Source: Panorpa germanica
Lineage: Eukaryota; Arthropoda; Insecta; Mecoptera; Panorpidae
DNA: 64,000 bases
Reading direction: 5' to 3'
NCBI GenBank assembly: GCA_963678705.1
Contig: OY783219.1
Span: 9,052,001-9,116,000, forward strand
The first letter of the stretch is position 1. Each line of letters begins with the position of its first letter. Of this stretch, positions 11,168 to 24,000 are shown one piece after another. Under the pieces are notes generated by a model, which was not told the origin of the DNA, did no database searches, and saw only the letters and a list, made by a program, of their open reading frames with translations. The position numbers and the translations under genes were made by a program.

Positions 11168-11416
11168 ATGCCAGCACTTGCTATTCCTGATACGCCTATT
11201 GGACCTCCTGTTTGGCCCACATGGCCTCAACCATTCCCTCGCCGTCAGTCTAACCGTGAAGATGTTGACGAGCCAGCGTTTGACAGGGACAGTAGTTTTT
11301 CATTGATCAATGTCAAATGTGTAAGTTATATCCATTGATATTTAAAAATCGCATTTCAATTATAATACATATAACATATACACTAAAGTTTAACTACATT
11401 TCAGTCCCTCCTGTGA
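11168..11416 (+). CDS. short CaaX-terminated peptide, member 3 (ends CSLL)
   Basis: Coding exons 11168-11320 and 11405-11416 give 54 residues. The start codon lies nine bases after a good acceptor (TTCTTATCAG), so an upstream non-coding exon is likely, as in members 1 and 2. The peptide begins MPALAIPDTPIGPPVW, continues with a Trp/Pro stretch (WPTWPQPFP), a basic RRQ, then an acidic half, and ends INVKC + SLL. The donor GTAAGT directly follows the TGT codon. The terminal exon is TCC CTC CTG TGA, giving CaaX box CSLL, whose final Leu favours geranylgeranylation. Intron retention would add VSYIH-stop. Overlapping AATAAA signals lie at 11527-11536. There is no signal peptide. It resembles members 1 and 2 in the N-terminal L-x-I-P motif and in gene structure, not in the rest. 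Confidence 0.6.
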
Positions 11417-11846
11417 AATGTTTGGACCTGCATCACTGTATTTGTCTCCAAGATAAATTTGAAATAATTTGATTGTTCTATCCACTGTTGTAACTTTTTC
11501 TTAGCAAATTTCAAAATTTCTCTTTAAATAAATAAATGTCTATTCGAAATGAATATACATGAATACGTTATGCATAAAACTATTACATAATAAAAGCTTC
11601 TAATTTGAAAAATATATGTTTATTTTGATTTTGTAAAAGTTAGTACATTAAATTATGTAAAGACACCTGTACTATAGACAGTGTTTTTAGTTTTTTAATA
11701 GCAAATTTAAATTGAGGTTAAGTTGAACAATTGTAGTAAATTCAATAGAAGTTTACAATACATTCTTATTTTACTTATGTTAAGTAAGTTTTCAACTTAT
11801 TTTTTTCATTTCTTTTTTATTTATTTATATTAATGTACAACATATT

Positions 11847-12250
11847 AAATTGAAACGATACTTGACCATTTTTTCTAGCGAAATATAGATGGCGACACTA
11901 TACAGCAGGTTAAATATTGTCAAAGAAACCATGTGTTTTTATGTTTAAATCGTTTTATGTAAGTAAATATAAACGCGAATCAAAATCTAAAGCTGCAATT
12001 AGTTAGATGAATAACGTATCTACATTTTAAGCTTTCTTCCACTGACTTTCAATGAGTTGGAACCGCAAAAATAAGTTTTGAAAATGAGTATTGCTATATT
12101 TTCTAGTTAAATTCCAATTTTAGTATTTCAGAATACTCTATATATTTTTAAGTCGTAAGCGTGTTTGAGAACCATAATAAAGGCTATAAAATTTATGACA
12201 AACCCTTAGAAATGTTACCAGTCATATAAAAATTGGAATTTAACTATATT
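11847..12250 (+). mobile_element. MITE family B, partial copy
   Basis: It shows the left terminal sequence TGAAACGATACTTGACCATTTTT followed by the shared body ('gcgaaatatagatggcgac', 'cattttaagctttcttccactgac'). The right inverted end is missing. Related copies lie at 14095, 34448, 40300 and 56305. Confidence 0.75.
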
Positions 12251-12339
12251 AACCAAGAATTAAAAAATCAGTGAGTTCACAACGCAATTTGTTTCAAGTA
12301 GTAGTCACCGCCCAACTCTCGTAATTTTAACTATTTATA

Positions 12340-12815
12340 AATGTCTAGCTTTGCAATGACATATAGTTCTAGTAATTTTATATTCTTGAAAAAAAAAAAA
12401 GATTAATTTAATTATTTTTTATTTTATTAAAAGGTTTTAGTTTATTCAGCCTTCCTGCCATAAAAGTACATATATATATAAGTTAATGAATAAATATTAT
12501 TGTTCGTAATTATTTCCGCGATGAATCGCATTGCATTAGCCACGCACCGTAAAAATCACTTATCAATTTAATAACACTAATGCTAAATTTAAATTCTTTT
12601 TCAATTATTTATTGTAATTTAAAAATGATCCATACTACGTATTTCATTACTCTTATTTATTTAATTAAAGTAGCTTTAATAAATTGAAATATTTATAAAG
12701 TACTTTTGATTAACATCAGTTGAAGAAAGTAATACACTCGTGGCCAATACTGGTTGTGACATCTATTAGAACTTTTCAGAACTAAACCTACTCACTGCAA
12801 TAATAATTAAAATTC
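12340..12815 (+). repeat. repeat E, copy 2
   Basis: Near-identical to 7864-8328 and, like it, followed at once by a family A MITE. The shared arrangement suggests the two were mobilised or duplicated together. Confidence 0.75.
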
Positions 12816-12822
12816 AAGTAAG

Positions 12823-13318
12823 AATGGGCTTGTGCCCTATGTCTTAATTTCTATAACAGTGTACTATATATTGATAAAGTTGGTTACTAGAACCTCAAAT
12901 GTCCAATTATTTTTAATAACTCCTTGTATGTTAGGAGATATTAACTATTAAAAAAGTCATTTTGTCCCTTCAATTATTAAAGGGATTCAACGTTATAGAA
13001 CATTCCAAGACATGTGACATCACGTCCGCTAAGTTGCTGTCTCTTTTATACAACAGAGCGTAAATAGGATAACATATTCAACACAGAACTCTTATCCATA
13101 GAAAAAATAAGTGACCTATCCATAATAGTACAGACATGTTACGTCATAAGTATGGCCGACATCTGTAGCGCTAAAACTACAATTCGAACTTTTAATTGCT
13201 ATATCTCCGTCAACATTTAGATATTTAATAAAATAGACACGCCAATACACATTTATTAACATCAATTTCAATCAACAATTGAAAAATCAACCACTGAAAA
13301 ATGAGAACAAAGCCCATT
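12823..13318 (-). mobile_element. MITE family A, inverted and internally deleted copy
   Basis: It runs from AATGGGCTTGTGCCCT to AGAACAAAGCCCATT, opposite in orientation to the copy at 8328. Shorter than the typical 620-690 bp, it lacks the central segment. Confidence 0.8.
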
Positions 13319-13963
13319 GTATATATAGTGACCCATTTTAAATAGGTCTTCAGCTGAAATTTTGCGCGGTAATAGCTTAAGGATAGATAAATAGGGAATT
13401 TATCAAATATACAAATGGAACGTTGTGATGACAATTCCAAAAATATAAAATTGGCAAAAGATTTGAAGATTTGACATTTAGAAAAACAATAATTAATTTC
13501 AAAAGATTAATTATTGTAAGTAACTTTTAAATTATTTATTTTATTATTGTAGAGAAAAGCTTTTAAAATCAGTAAAATCGATTATTCACATTTAATGCAA
13601 ATTTCAGATGGACTTTGTAATATTATTAGAGTAATGGTTACAGAGTGTCCAAAAATTTTGACAAAAGAAGACAACGTATGAAGAGGAATCTAGTGTCCAC
13701 TTATAGTTGAATTTTAGGACACATTGTATATGTTTAATTACAATTTTTTAAACATTACTACTTTTCAGAATACCCTTTCAAAACTAATTTCATTAAATTA
13801 AATTTTACACATATTATTAAAACAATATAGCAATTAGAATTAGCGAAAAATAACACCGGGAAATCTATAGCGCATTTGCGCATAATTTAATAGATTTTGT
13901 AGTACTATATACATACATTTTTTTCCTTTGACTCTATTATATTCCTAAAATTAATACTAAAAA

Positions 13964-14793
13964 ATGGATAATATGAATTTAATCCACCAATGGTGGGACG
14001 ACGCTCATTTCCACTGGGAAATTCTAGAGGACTGCGTAAGTAAATTTAATAACTTTTTACATTCTGATTATGTGCAACCATTTAGTTAATTATATTAGGG
14101 TAAAACGATAATTAAGTCATTTTTTCTCCCGAAATATAGATGGCGATACTATACAGCAGGTTAAATATTATCAAAAAAAACATGTTTTTTTATGTTTAAA
14201 TCAATATATGTAAGTAACTATAAACGCGAATCAAAATCTAGAGCTGCAATTAGTTAGATGAATAACGTATCTACATTTTAAGCTTTCTTCCACTGACTTT
14301 TAATGAGTTGGAACCGCAAAAATACGCTTTGAAAATGAATATTGCTATATATTCTAGTTAAATTCCAATTTTTATATGACTGGTAACATTTCTAAGGGTT
14401 TGTCATAAATTTTATAACCTTTATTATGGTTCTCAAACTTACGCTTATGACTTAAAATTATATAGAGTATTAGATAATATAGCAATATTCATTTTCAAAA
14501 CTGATTTTTGTGTTTCCAACTCATTAAAAGTCAGTGGAAGAAAGCTTAAAATGTAGATACGTTATTCATCTAACTAATTGCAGCTTTAGATTTTGATTCG
14601 CGTTTATAGTTACTTACATAAAACGATTTAAACATAAAAAAACATGGTTTTTTTGGTAATATTTAACCTGCTGTATAGTATGTCCATCTATATTTCGCGA
14701 ATCAAAAATGGCCAAGTATCGTTTCACCTTAATTGAATTGATATAATTTAAAGTCAATATTTTTTTGTAATTTTGTTCAAGGTCATTATATAA
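13964..14793 (+). CDS. short CaaX-terminated peptide, member 4 (ends CVII)
   Basis: Coding exons 13964-14035 and 14782-14793 give 27 residues. The peptide begins MDNMNLIHQWWDDAHFHWEI and finishes LEDC + VII. It is rich in Trp, His and acidic residues and lacks the Pro-rich start of members 1-3. The donor GTAAGT is exactly after the TGC codon. The terminal exon GTC ATT ATA TAA is preceded by TTTTGTTCAAG. The box CVII is CaaX-like, with Ile as X, which can be read by geranylgeranyl- or farnesyltransferase. The 746-bp intron holds a complete family B MITE. AATAAA lies at 14994-14999. Reading through the intron would give an 18-codon non-CaaX tail. Without the other members this would be weak, but the identical Cys/intron arrangement supports it. 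No homologue recognised. Confidence 0.5.
14095..14732 (+). mobile_element. MITE family B copy inside the member 4 intron
   Basis: The left end is degenerate (AGGGTAAAACGATAATTAAG) and the right end is intact (GGCCAAGTATCGTTTCACCTTAA). The long inverted halves mirror each other ('gattcgcgtttatag', 'gctgcaattagttagatgaat'). A snap-back structure is expected in the pre-mRNA. Confidence 0.85.
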
Positions 14794-14999
14794 GAGTATA
14801 AAAGGCACTACACTAAAAATGCAGCTGTCTAATCAAGAACCTTACAAAGGAACCTTAAAAAAACAGATCCTGTAGATATCAATATGTATTTTACAATCTT
14901 TATATTATATTTTAAACTTATGAATTTATTATTTTTAAACAAATTTTCATTTTAAGTTCAATTTGATAGATTGTATTCTTCTCTATATGCTGCAATAAA

Positions 15000-15780
15000 G
15001 TTAAATATATAAATTCAATTAATTTGTTCAATTAATAGTTTTGATTTCTTAAACTTAATTGTTGATATACTATGAATGCTTTTAAATTTAAAAATAATGA
15101 AGTAAATTTGAATTAACCATAGATACTTTTATATTTTCAATTATTATGCGCCTGATTACATGCAACTATTCCATCACTTAAATTTTGCATTGTTTGTTTC
15201 GTAGTCCATAAATCAGGGGCAATCATTACCTGTTGCTAAAATCGGTATTATATGATATGACTGCACATGCGAAATCAATTGTATCTAGTCACAACATCCA
15301 GCCTTCACTTAATCCACTCCTGCTTATATGCTATTTTCTATATTTAACAAGCGTCTTTATAATAGAAATTAGATTATACAATCGAATGCTATATAGAATT
15401 TTGAGAAAAAGCTTATTTGAAAATTGTAAAAATTTGCACTGGATAGAATTGATAGTAGGTTAGCACTTCTATGGTTTCAATCTCATTATCCTGATTTGTG
15501 TTAACTGTTCCAACTCGAAAAGGTCACCCGAAAATATAAAGACAAATTGACACTGGATGTATTTCTCTATCCAATAACATCATGCAAAATATAATTGTCA
15601 GGATTGAATATTAGAGAATTGTCAAGACAGTATTGAATATTAGAGTTGAAGCAAGTTGTATCGTTCTTGCGAATGGACCAATGGATAAGAATCTTGAAGA
15701 CGTGTGCTGTAATAAATAAAAATTAAGAAACTGTTCTTAAAAAGAAGTTTTTTGATTCGTCAAGATTCAAAAAGAAAATT
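15000..15780. other. gene-free AT-rich stretch
   Basis: I see no supported gene, repeat family or RNA between the polyadenylation site of CaaX member 4 and the tRNA. A 76-codon open frame near 15233-15463 has no recognisable content. Confidence 0.5.
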
Positions 15781-15862
15781 CGCAGTCGGTAGGATTCGAA
15801 CCTACGCTCCCAGAGGGAATCTGATTTCTAGTCAGACGCCTTAACCGCTCGGCCACGACTGC
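15781..15862 (-). tRNA. tRNA-Ser(AGA)
   Basis: An 82-nt cloverleaf on the minus strand. The 7-bp acceptor pairs GCAGTCG with CGACTGC and leaves discriminator G. The anticodon stem TCTGA/TCAGA holds loop CTAGAAA with anticodon AGA (complement of 15827-15829). A long class II variable arm (TCCCTCTGGGAG) is characteristic of tRNA-Ser. Internal promoter boxes are TGGCCGAGCGG (A) and GGTTCGAATCC (B). A T-run follows at the 3' side (complement of 15774-15777), serving as the Pol III terminator. No intron. Confidence 0.97.
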
Positions 15863-18049
15863 TGTTGTAATAATTTTTCTGATTAAACTTCTAATTCGAT
15901 ATCTATGATTAGCATATTAAAGTGTATTACAACACTTCATTACCTTCAACATTTTATTTAATTATATTTTTGATTAACTTTTAAAACTATCTTTTAAGCC
16001 ATAACACTTTCATCGATATGTTTAATGCAGTGGTGACCTAAGCTCATCCGATAAGTCGCCCTTAAAACGTAAGTTGTAATGGTGTATATATATATATATA
16101 TTATAAATTTCCCTATATTATAAAGCCCCTCGAATTGTGGCGCTCCTAGCCCCTAATTTGTTCTTACAGTGGATGCCATCACATTTTTAATTATAGTCGC
16201 CTTTAAAATTTTGTCGCTTTTCAAATTGTTGCACCCCTATCCCCTAAACTCATAATAAATTTGTTCTTATAGTCGACGAAAAAGGCATTAGATTTCGAAT
16301 TAAAAGTTTGTCGCCTCTAGGCCCGGGCCTCACGAGTATGTGTAGGCCTAAATTCATCGATAGTTTAACCTGACCTTATGCTAATTTATTAGTTCCAGCG
16401 GAACTTACACCACCACGTGTTTTTGCAATCGAAACATATTTAACAAGACACAAATCCATTTCAATAAAGTGACAAGTAACAATTTTACGTAACTAAGGAG
16501 TAAAGTATATATTTGACAATTTCAGAAGCCCATTAATCAATCTTCAGTCATAAGCAAATGACAAGTTTAATTATTATTTTAACAAATTAGAAATTACTTT
16601 TTGAATTACTACTTTACCCGTATGACATATTTTTTACGAAGTTAATTAAATAAAATATCTTGTTTCATTTAATAACAGTTTTATATGGGATTGCGTAAAA
16701 TAAACACCAATTAAATTAAGAGCGACTCAATTTATTAAAAATGTACAATTATTTCGTAGTTAATACGTATATAAAAATATGAACAAGAAAAATATTATAC
16801 CATATTATTAATAATATAAAATATTGGAAGTTTTAGTTCGTTATCATTTACTATATATCAATATATGCTTACACATTAATTACCGACATTTATGAGTATA
16901 TTTTCATCCCAGCTACAACACAGTTGCTCTGAAATTTGAACTTAGAAGTACTACAATTAACCATTTACTTATTTCGTATCGAGTGAGTATTTGTGCCTCA
17001 ACAAATTCGGACAAAATTTACTTGAATAGATGTAAAGATACACATTTTATGACTGTAATAAAAAAGTTTCAGGTAGTATTCAACTTTTGTATAAATACGC
17101 AATTACTCAACAACTAAAATCGCCTCGTGAGAACCCCACTTAAGCTTGCTATACCCCAATAAATCAAATGCTAACTTCAGATTGTCATAACAATCACCTG
17201 CTTACAACGGTAAGTATTTCAATTGTAATTTGTTTTAAGAAACCTAATTAAATTTTATTTCCACCTACTAAGTATTAGTTTTAATTTAATGTTTTAACCA
17301 TTAAGCCCCCTACACACGAACCAACATTATTCTTGATACTTTTTTTTTTATTTGAATCTGTTTTTGTACACACATGAAATATATAACTGTACTATTAAAT
17401 TTTTGTTCAGTCACTATATATTATTATATTCGTGTGTTGGGAGTAATAAAAATCGCTTACAATTCAGTTTTTCACAGTGGTTCATATGAAATGTACTTGA
17501 TATGGGCTATAACTGCCGAAAACACTTCATCTGTCAAAATACAAGCGATGAAAAAGTTGATGCGAACTACAATTGAACTACATTTCACCAAATTTTTTAA
17601 TGTGATCCGACCTGATTCATATTTCAGTTCTATAATATTAATAATTATTGAAAGTAATTGTCACTCAAATATGGTATCATTTTATAAAAGTTGTTTTTCA
17701 TTTGTTATATTTCATAGATATCAATATTTATAATAACATTTTATGTGCTACATATTCAACTTAAAAAATTTCTAATAAATATATTATTTCTGACATTAAA
17801 AATATGCGGAACATGATTAATACTGAATTTATAATACTGAAATTTAAATAAACATATAATATTTAACTTAATACTATTCTTAAAGTATATACGACACATA
17901 TCTTTAAGAAACTTACAATGATTGAAAATAATTATGCACTATTTTATATAGCTTCAATAAAAATATTAAATTTCATTTTTGAAAAGTCACATGATTAAAA
18001 AAATAACAGCAAATGTATACATGTCGTATAACTTATCATTATAAAATAA
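15863..18049. other. gene-poor stretch upstream of the tRNA
   Basis: It contains a short (TA) run at 16085-16101. A degraded copy of the small repeat F lies about 17440-17610 ('aaagttgatgcgaactacaattgaa'), related to 36066-36319 and 49540-49770. The 119-codon open frame at 17374-17733 overlaps that repeat and is not considered a gene. Nothing else recognised. Confidence 0.45.
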
Positions 18050-21000
18050 TTAATTTGAGCTTACTATCTGATCTGATTGATCTAAATCAATTTCCATTGG
18101 TTCATGAGCATTACTGAGATCATTATATTCAGTAAAAAGATCAGCGAGTTGTGATAATGTTAAATCCTTATCATTCCAGTTTGAATTCGAACTATTTTCA
18201 ACACATGTGTTTACAATATTATGAATTCGTTCTTCAATTGTATTTTTTACAATAAATCTATGCACAAATGTTGGTTTTGTTTGACCAATTCGATGAACTC
18301 GGCCAATTGCTTGAAGTTCATCTCCTGGATTTAAAATTGGTTCCATTAGAATAACATGAGTTGCTTCAATTAAATTTAAACCCTTTGATCCATATCGCAA
18401 TGGCATTAACAAGCACGTCACAGAAAACTTTGGGTCCTAAAAATATATTCAAAAATAAATAAATATTATATTGTTAATCTAAATATAAAAGTAATCGGTG
18501 TTTAATCCATGTCACAATTAAAGTATTTATATATATAGTTCAAATTACGAGAGTTCGGCGGCGACATAACTAAAAAGCACTGATTCACTCATTTTTCTAC
18601 AATGTATATAGAAACGAATAAGATTAGTTTTAAAGTTTAGTTTAAGTTGCAATGCACAGAGCAATGAAATGTATTAAGAAATAGAATACGGAAGATTGTA
18701 ACTAGACACAAGATATAAAAGGATTTGGGAGAGAGAGATACCACAGTACTTAATAGAAAAAGACATAAAAAAACATGAGAAGGATTGCAAGGTTTAGATT
18801 GGGAAACGAGGAGAAAGGAAACTGATAATGGGCAAATAGCAAGGAAAGAATGTGTAGAGTGTGCGGAACGGAGATTGAAACACTGGAGAACATTAAGTTT
18901 GCTTGTCAGGAAAAAGTAATGAGCGAGAAGAATATTGGGCAGCTATTAAAGGGAGGCAGTGAAGGAAAGAGGTGGATGGCGGAAATAGAAAAAAGGAACG
19001 AAAAACAAGACAATAAATAATCTCGTTATCTGGTTTGCATGGGGAACATGCAACAGTTTAGTTTTAAGTAAATAATTAGTTTTAAATAAAATTAATAAAG
19101 TTTAGTTTTAAGGTTGAATTGTTAAGATAAGAATGAAATATAATAAGAAATAGAATACGGTAGATTGTAAAGCCTAAAGGCACACACAATTAATAATAAA
19201 TAATAAGAATAATTATTATATATTGAATCGATCGAATAAAGAAACCGAACCAATAACACTGCGCCGTATTACATGAACTCTACAGAGATCAATATTAAAT
19301 ACTTTATTTAAGATGGAACATAATTTTAAAAACAATATACTCACTTTAAACTGATAAATTTGGTTCCCTGAACTACCAGTTTGAAGCCTGTATTTTACTT
19401 TATTTTCTAATAAAGCCTTAGCAATACACTCCAACATATCTCCCCATGTTGAGAAAATAATAATTTTAACATCAGGATCGGTTCCCAATAAATTTAAAAC
19501 GCAATTGACTATGCCATCGATTTTAGTTGAATACCATCCGGTAACCTTAGTCTCTTCAGATATACTTTTAGATAATTGTGAAGATACGTAAGAAATAGTA
19601 TTTTTATTCTGGTGTACTCTGCAGACACAACAATTAAAACCATTTGTTCTATTTGAAGATATTAACACTTGCACACAGTCTATACAAAAGCAATGGCCGC
19701 ATGCTAAGACTGTCCACTATAAATAAATTGAATAAATATTAATACCTAATGTTTGCAAGAAACATTGAAGTGTGAAAAAAAAAAACTGAATGCATTTTAT
19801 TCATACTATTTATAATACCTGTTTTCCTAAAGATTCACGACAAACGGGACAAAGTTCTGGATTTGACTGCATGCCTTCTTTATAAATATTTTGCAAATTC
19901 TTCAAGTACATAAAAGAAAGATGTTTTTGCACTACATTTTGTTCAGAAATTTGTCGGTCAACTTGAAATTGTCGCAAAGATCCAGCAACCTAAAATAAAA
20001 GTAGTTAAAAAATTCGCCGTAATTTTGCTTGATTTAAAATAATTTCTTAAAATTTTTTTACCTCATCTTCTTCAAAGAAATGATGGACTCTTATTTCTTC
20101 ACGTTCTTGCAGAGCTCTAAGTGTTCTCATAGATCTTGATACATCAGTAGAACTACTATTGGGTATATAGTCATCTACTTTTAACTGCATTCTAGTTTTA
20201 CATAATGTTAACTCATCACTAGCACTTACTAAATCTAGATAATGCGTGTAATACCTATTCCACTCTTTAAATTCCTTTTTAATAGATTCTATCCAAAGTA
20301 ACTGAATATCGCCATCTTCAACGAGTTCTTGTGGGGCGTTCTTATTTCTAGCGAATGATATGAAGCTTTTAATCATCCATTCTACATACGATGGCTGCCA
20401 AGAACCTTTATTAGCAATATCCTGTTCCTTGAAATTATTTTTTCTAAATGCCATATGATAAATTAGACATTCTACTGCTTTTATTTTCTTATTGAATTTA
20501 CATATAAGACATTTCGCTTTTTTTCCAGTTGTTCCACTTGTTAACACAGGTCTTAAATGACAATCTCTTCCTGTTTTGGATATTTTTTTGAAAAATTGTG
20601 TCCCAAAAAATGAAATTGCATCTATTTCGGAAATATGTAAATCTTGTAATATTTTCCCGATTGATTCATATTCTTTATATAAATCACCCAGCCAAGTTTT
20701 GAATGCATGTTGCATTTCAAAAATTGTATTGAGCCTGAAATATAATCAATTTGATTTAATTGTACAGAATAAGAAATAATGACAAAAAAAAATTATCTTA
20801 CTCTGCTGTAAATGTCTTTTCGTAAAAAGGAGATCCAAAAAGATCAGTAATATCTAATCGAACTTTTTGTTCAAGTTGATCGCTTAAATTATTATTCATG
20901 AACCAATTAATCATCTTTCCACACCAGTCTCCCATTGGAGCAGAAAAATCATTAAGACATTTTTCCACACCATTTATTGATTGCAGTAACTGCTCATTTT

Positions 21001-24000
21001 GTATTTGGATTAGCTAAATTTAACAGAAAAACTTAATTATCTTTGTAACAAATCTACATTTGAGAATCGTAAATCAGTGGAAAACCTTAACAGTGAGATT
21101 TAGACAGATATTTCATTTAAGACAGTTACTTTAAAATAATTAAAATACAAACATTCATACCTTATCAAAAAATTTACGTAAATATCTTAACTCTAATTCG
21201 CTGCACATTCTTTTGTATTTATTAGTGTCATCAGTAATATAATTCAAATTATCTCCATATATCATAATCATAACTTCACAAATATTGCTCAATGTGTGAA
21301 TTCTCTACAAGAGGAAACAATATTATATAACATAAAAGCCATAGTTAGTCATCAAAAAAAAAATTGGCATACTTGAAGTGAATCAACGTGTAAGGTGTCT
21401 TCATATTTCGCTGATATTCGTAAAACTTCCTTGTAAGCAGCATACGATTCAGAAAAATTGCATTGCAGTATAAATAAACCTGCCATACCTGTAAAAAAAA
21501 TAAGAAATTAAATATTATATGATATACTAGCAAGATTAAAAGAGTAACATTACTCACTATTATTATTTACATACCATTTAAATTACTGACACATAATCTA
21601 AGAGCTTCTTCAGCTTCTGTTTGTGTCTTATTGATTAAATGCTTAAGCAATTCTTGCATTGTTAAAGGAGCTTTACTTGTCATTACTTTAGGCTGAGTAC
21701 AATCTTGTCTTAATGACAACAATGGAAGTAGCATCTGATGATAAATAATAATTACTGTATAAAAAATTGAGTTTCACTCTTCACTATAGTTTTCTTTAAA
21801 TAAATTTACCTTATTAAGAGTTCCTACATCAAAAGATTTTAATTTTCTAGAAAGGGTGTACTTATTTAGTTTAGATATTAAATTTTCTGCAGATTTAGCA
21901 TGTTGCTGTTTATAAAAGAACGATTCCGCTGCTGAAAAATCTAACCAAATTGTCTCATGACTCTGTGGAGGAATGTTAACCTAAGAGAAATAATTTTTTA
22001 TTGGTAAATATATTGTATTTTCATATTCATTATATAATTATGAGGCAGTGAAGGGAAGCAGGAGAAAGAAAGAAGTAGCGAGGAAACAGTTAAACTTCAG
22101 TCCAGAAAAATAGAGGATTTTCGGAAAGGAGATATGGACAAGAGGTAGATGACGGAGATAGAGACAATAATAACATAGTAAAGGTAGAGAGTCAAGAAGA
22201 AATAGTAAAGACAGAGCGTCTAGGCCTGTGATAGACATAAGTGGAGAAGTGAAAACGAAGAGAGAAGGCAGGAAGGATAGTGAAAAGATAATAGAGGGTC
22301 TGTCGAGAGGAGACAAGGAAGGCAAGAGATGGTAGATGAAAATACAGGCTATAAGAAAGGAGAAGCAGGAAACGGTTTGTCGAGAGGAGACAAAGAAGAC
22401 AAGAGGTGAGGAAACGGTGAGAAGGAAGGAAGACTAGGGAAAATGAAGGAAGAGGGTCAAGAGAAGAAGAAGCAGAAAGTACTTTTGGAAATAAAAAGGT
22501 CTAGAATAGTTTAAATTTAATTTTAAGTTGAAGTTCTATGAAATGTATTAAGAATGTAGATTGTAAAGCCGAAAGGCGAACAATTAATAATAATAATAAT
22601 AATAATTATGCAGTGATATGTATTAAGTAAATCAATCTTGATTCAAAGATCGTTTATAATAATATAATATAATAAATAATCACTTTTATGAATTCATATG
22701 CTGTATTTTTACTTTATGTTTAAAAAATATAATGAAATGAAATTACCTGATCTTCAACGTCTATTTTACAAGTTCTCCACATTATTTTGCTTAGAAGATT
22801 CACCAAAGGTGAATAATTTCCTTCAGTATAAGGCTCAAATAAAAATCGTTCACTAACATCAGCAGAATTATACGGCTCAATATCTAAAAAGTCGATTAAG
22901 CCGTATAAGTCTGAAAATAAAATAGTTAATTACGATAAAAATATAAAAGTATAATTATGTGATAATAATAGCAGATATACAGAAGACTTGATATGAAAAA
23001 GTCTTAAGGAAAATATTACATTGAATTTATAATTTTTTGCAAAATAAAATATATTACCTGCAACACTTTTTTGTATCGGAGTTCCAGTTACTGCCCATCG
23101 ATGAATCGTTGGCAATAATTTGACCATAGCAGCTGCATTACTAACACCAGATTCCACCATTTGGGCTTCATCCAGACAAATTCGCCACCATTCAATACAG
23201 GTCAAAGGTGAAATCAGAGAATCATATTTGCGTTTATGTCGGAACCTAAAAACAAATTTGATAAATAAAATAAAAATAAAAAATTATTTTTAAAAATACA
23301 TACCTAGAAGTTTCTATTTGTTGCGTTTTCGTGAAATAGATTTCAGATCTTAATACATTATATGTAGTGAGGATAATATCATATTCCACTAATTCATTAG
23401 GTGGTATCCAGCCCTTTTTGATACCTTTATAAATTAATAAGCGTACTTTTCCTTTCTGTAATTAAAAAAACCATTAATCATTAATCTTCTACAATACTTT
23501 GACCAGAAACTCAAATTTAAAATAAAAACTCGATGTTTTTAATGTTTAATACAGACTGTTTATTAACGTTTTACTACACTTGATTATAACAAATTATTAA
23601 TTAAGCATAACTGATTAATCTAAATCCACATTAATCCACATCTAAATCATTGCATAAGCTATCAACACATTGAAAGCATTCCTTCAATTTCAGATCTGCT
23701 TTTTTAGCTTCTGCTGCTAGACTATAACAATCCCATTCTATAGAAATACAACCACGAATTGAAAATGGTTCAAGGTTGTATTTAACTGTAAAGAATAAAT
23801 GCAATTTTACAAATATTATATAAAATATCTACATTATAACTATAAATATGTGGTACATTTATAGTAAAAGAAGCGATTTTTTAAACAATATATTTACATA
23901 TGCCTTCCATTGTATAGCATCTATCCGTCCTACTAGGGCACGTAATTATTAATGGATCCTCACACTCAGGATCATTTATGAGTCTGCATTCTACGCATTG

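Noticed and set aside
13606-13632. TTTCAG followed by ATG GAC TTT GTA ... TAA, a possible extra micro-exon upstream of CaaX member 4
   Set aside because: No partner exon ending in Cys and no CaaX box; probably chance.
17374-17733. 119-codon open frame
   Set aside because: Overlaps a degraded small MITE (repeat F) and has no recognisable domain or splice context.
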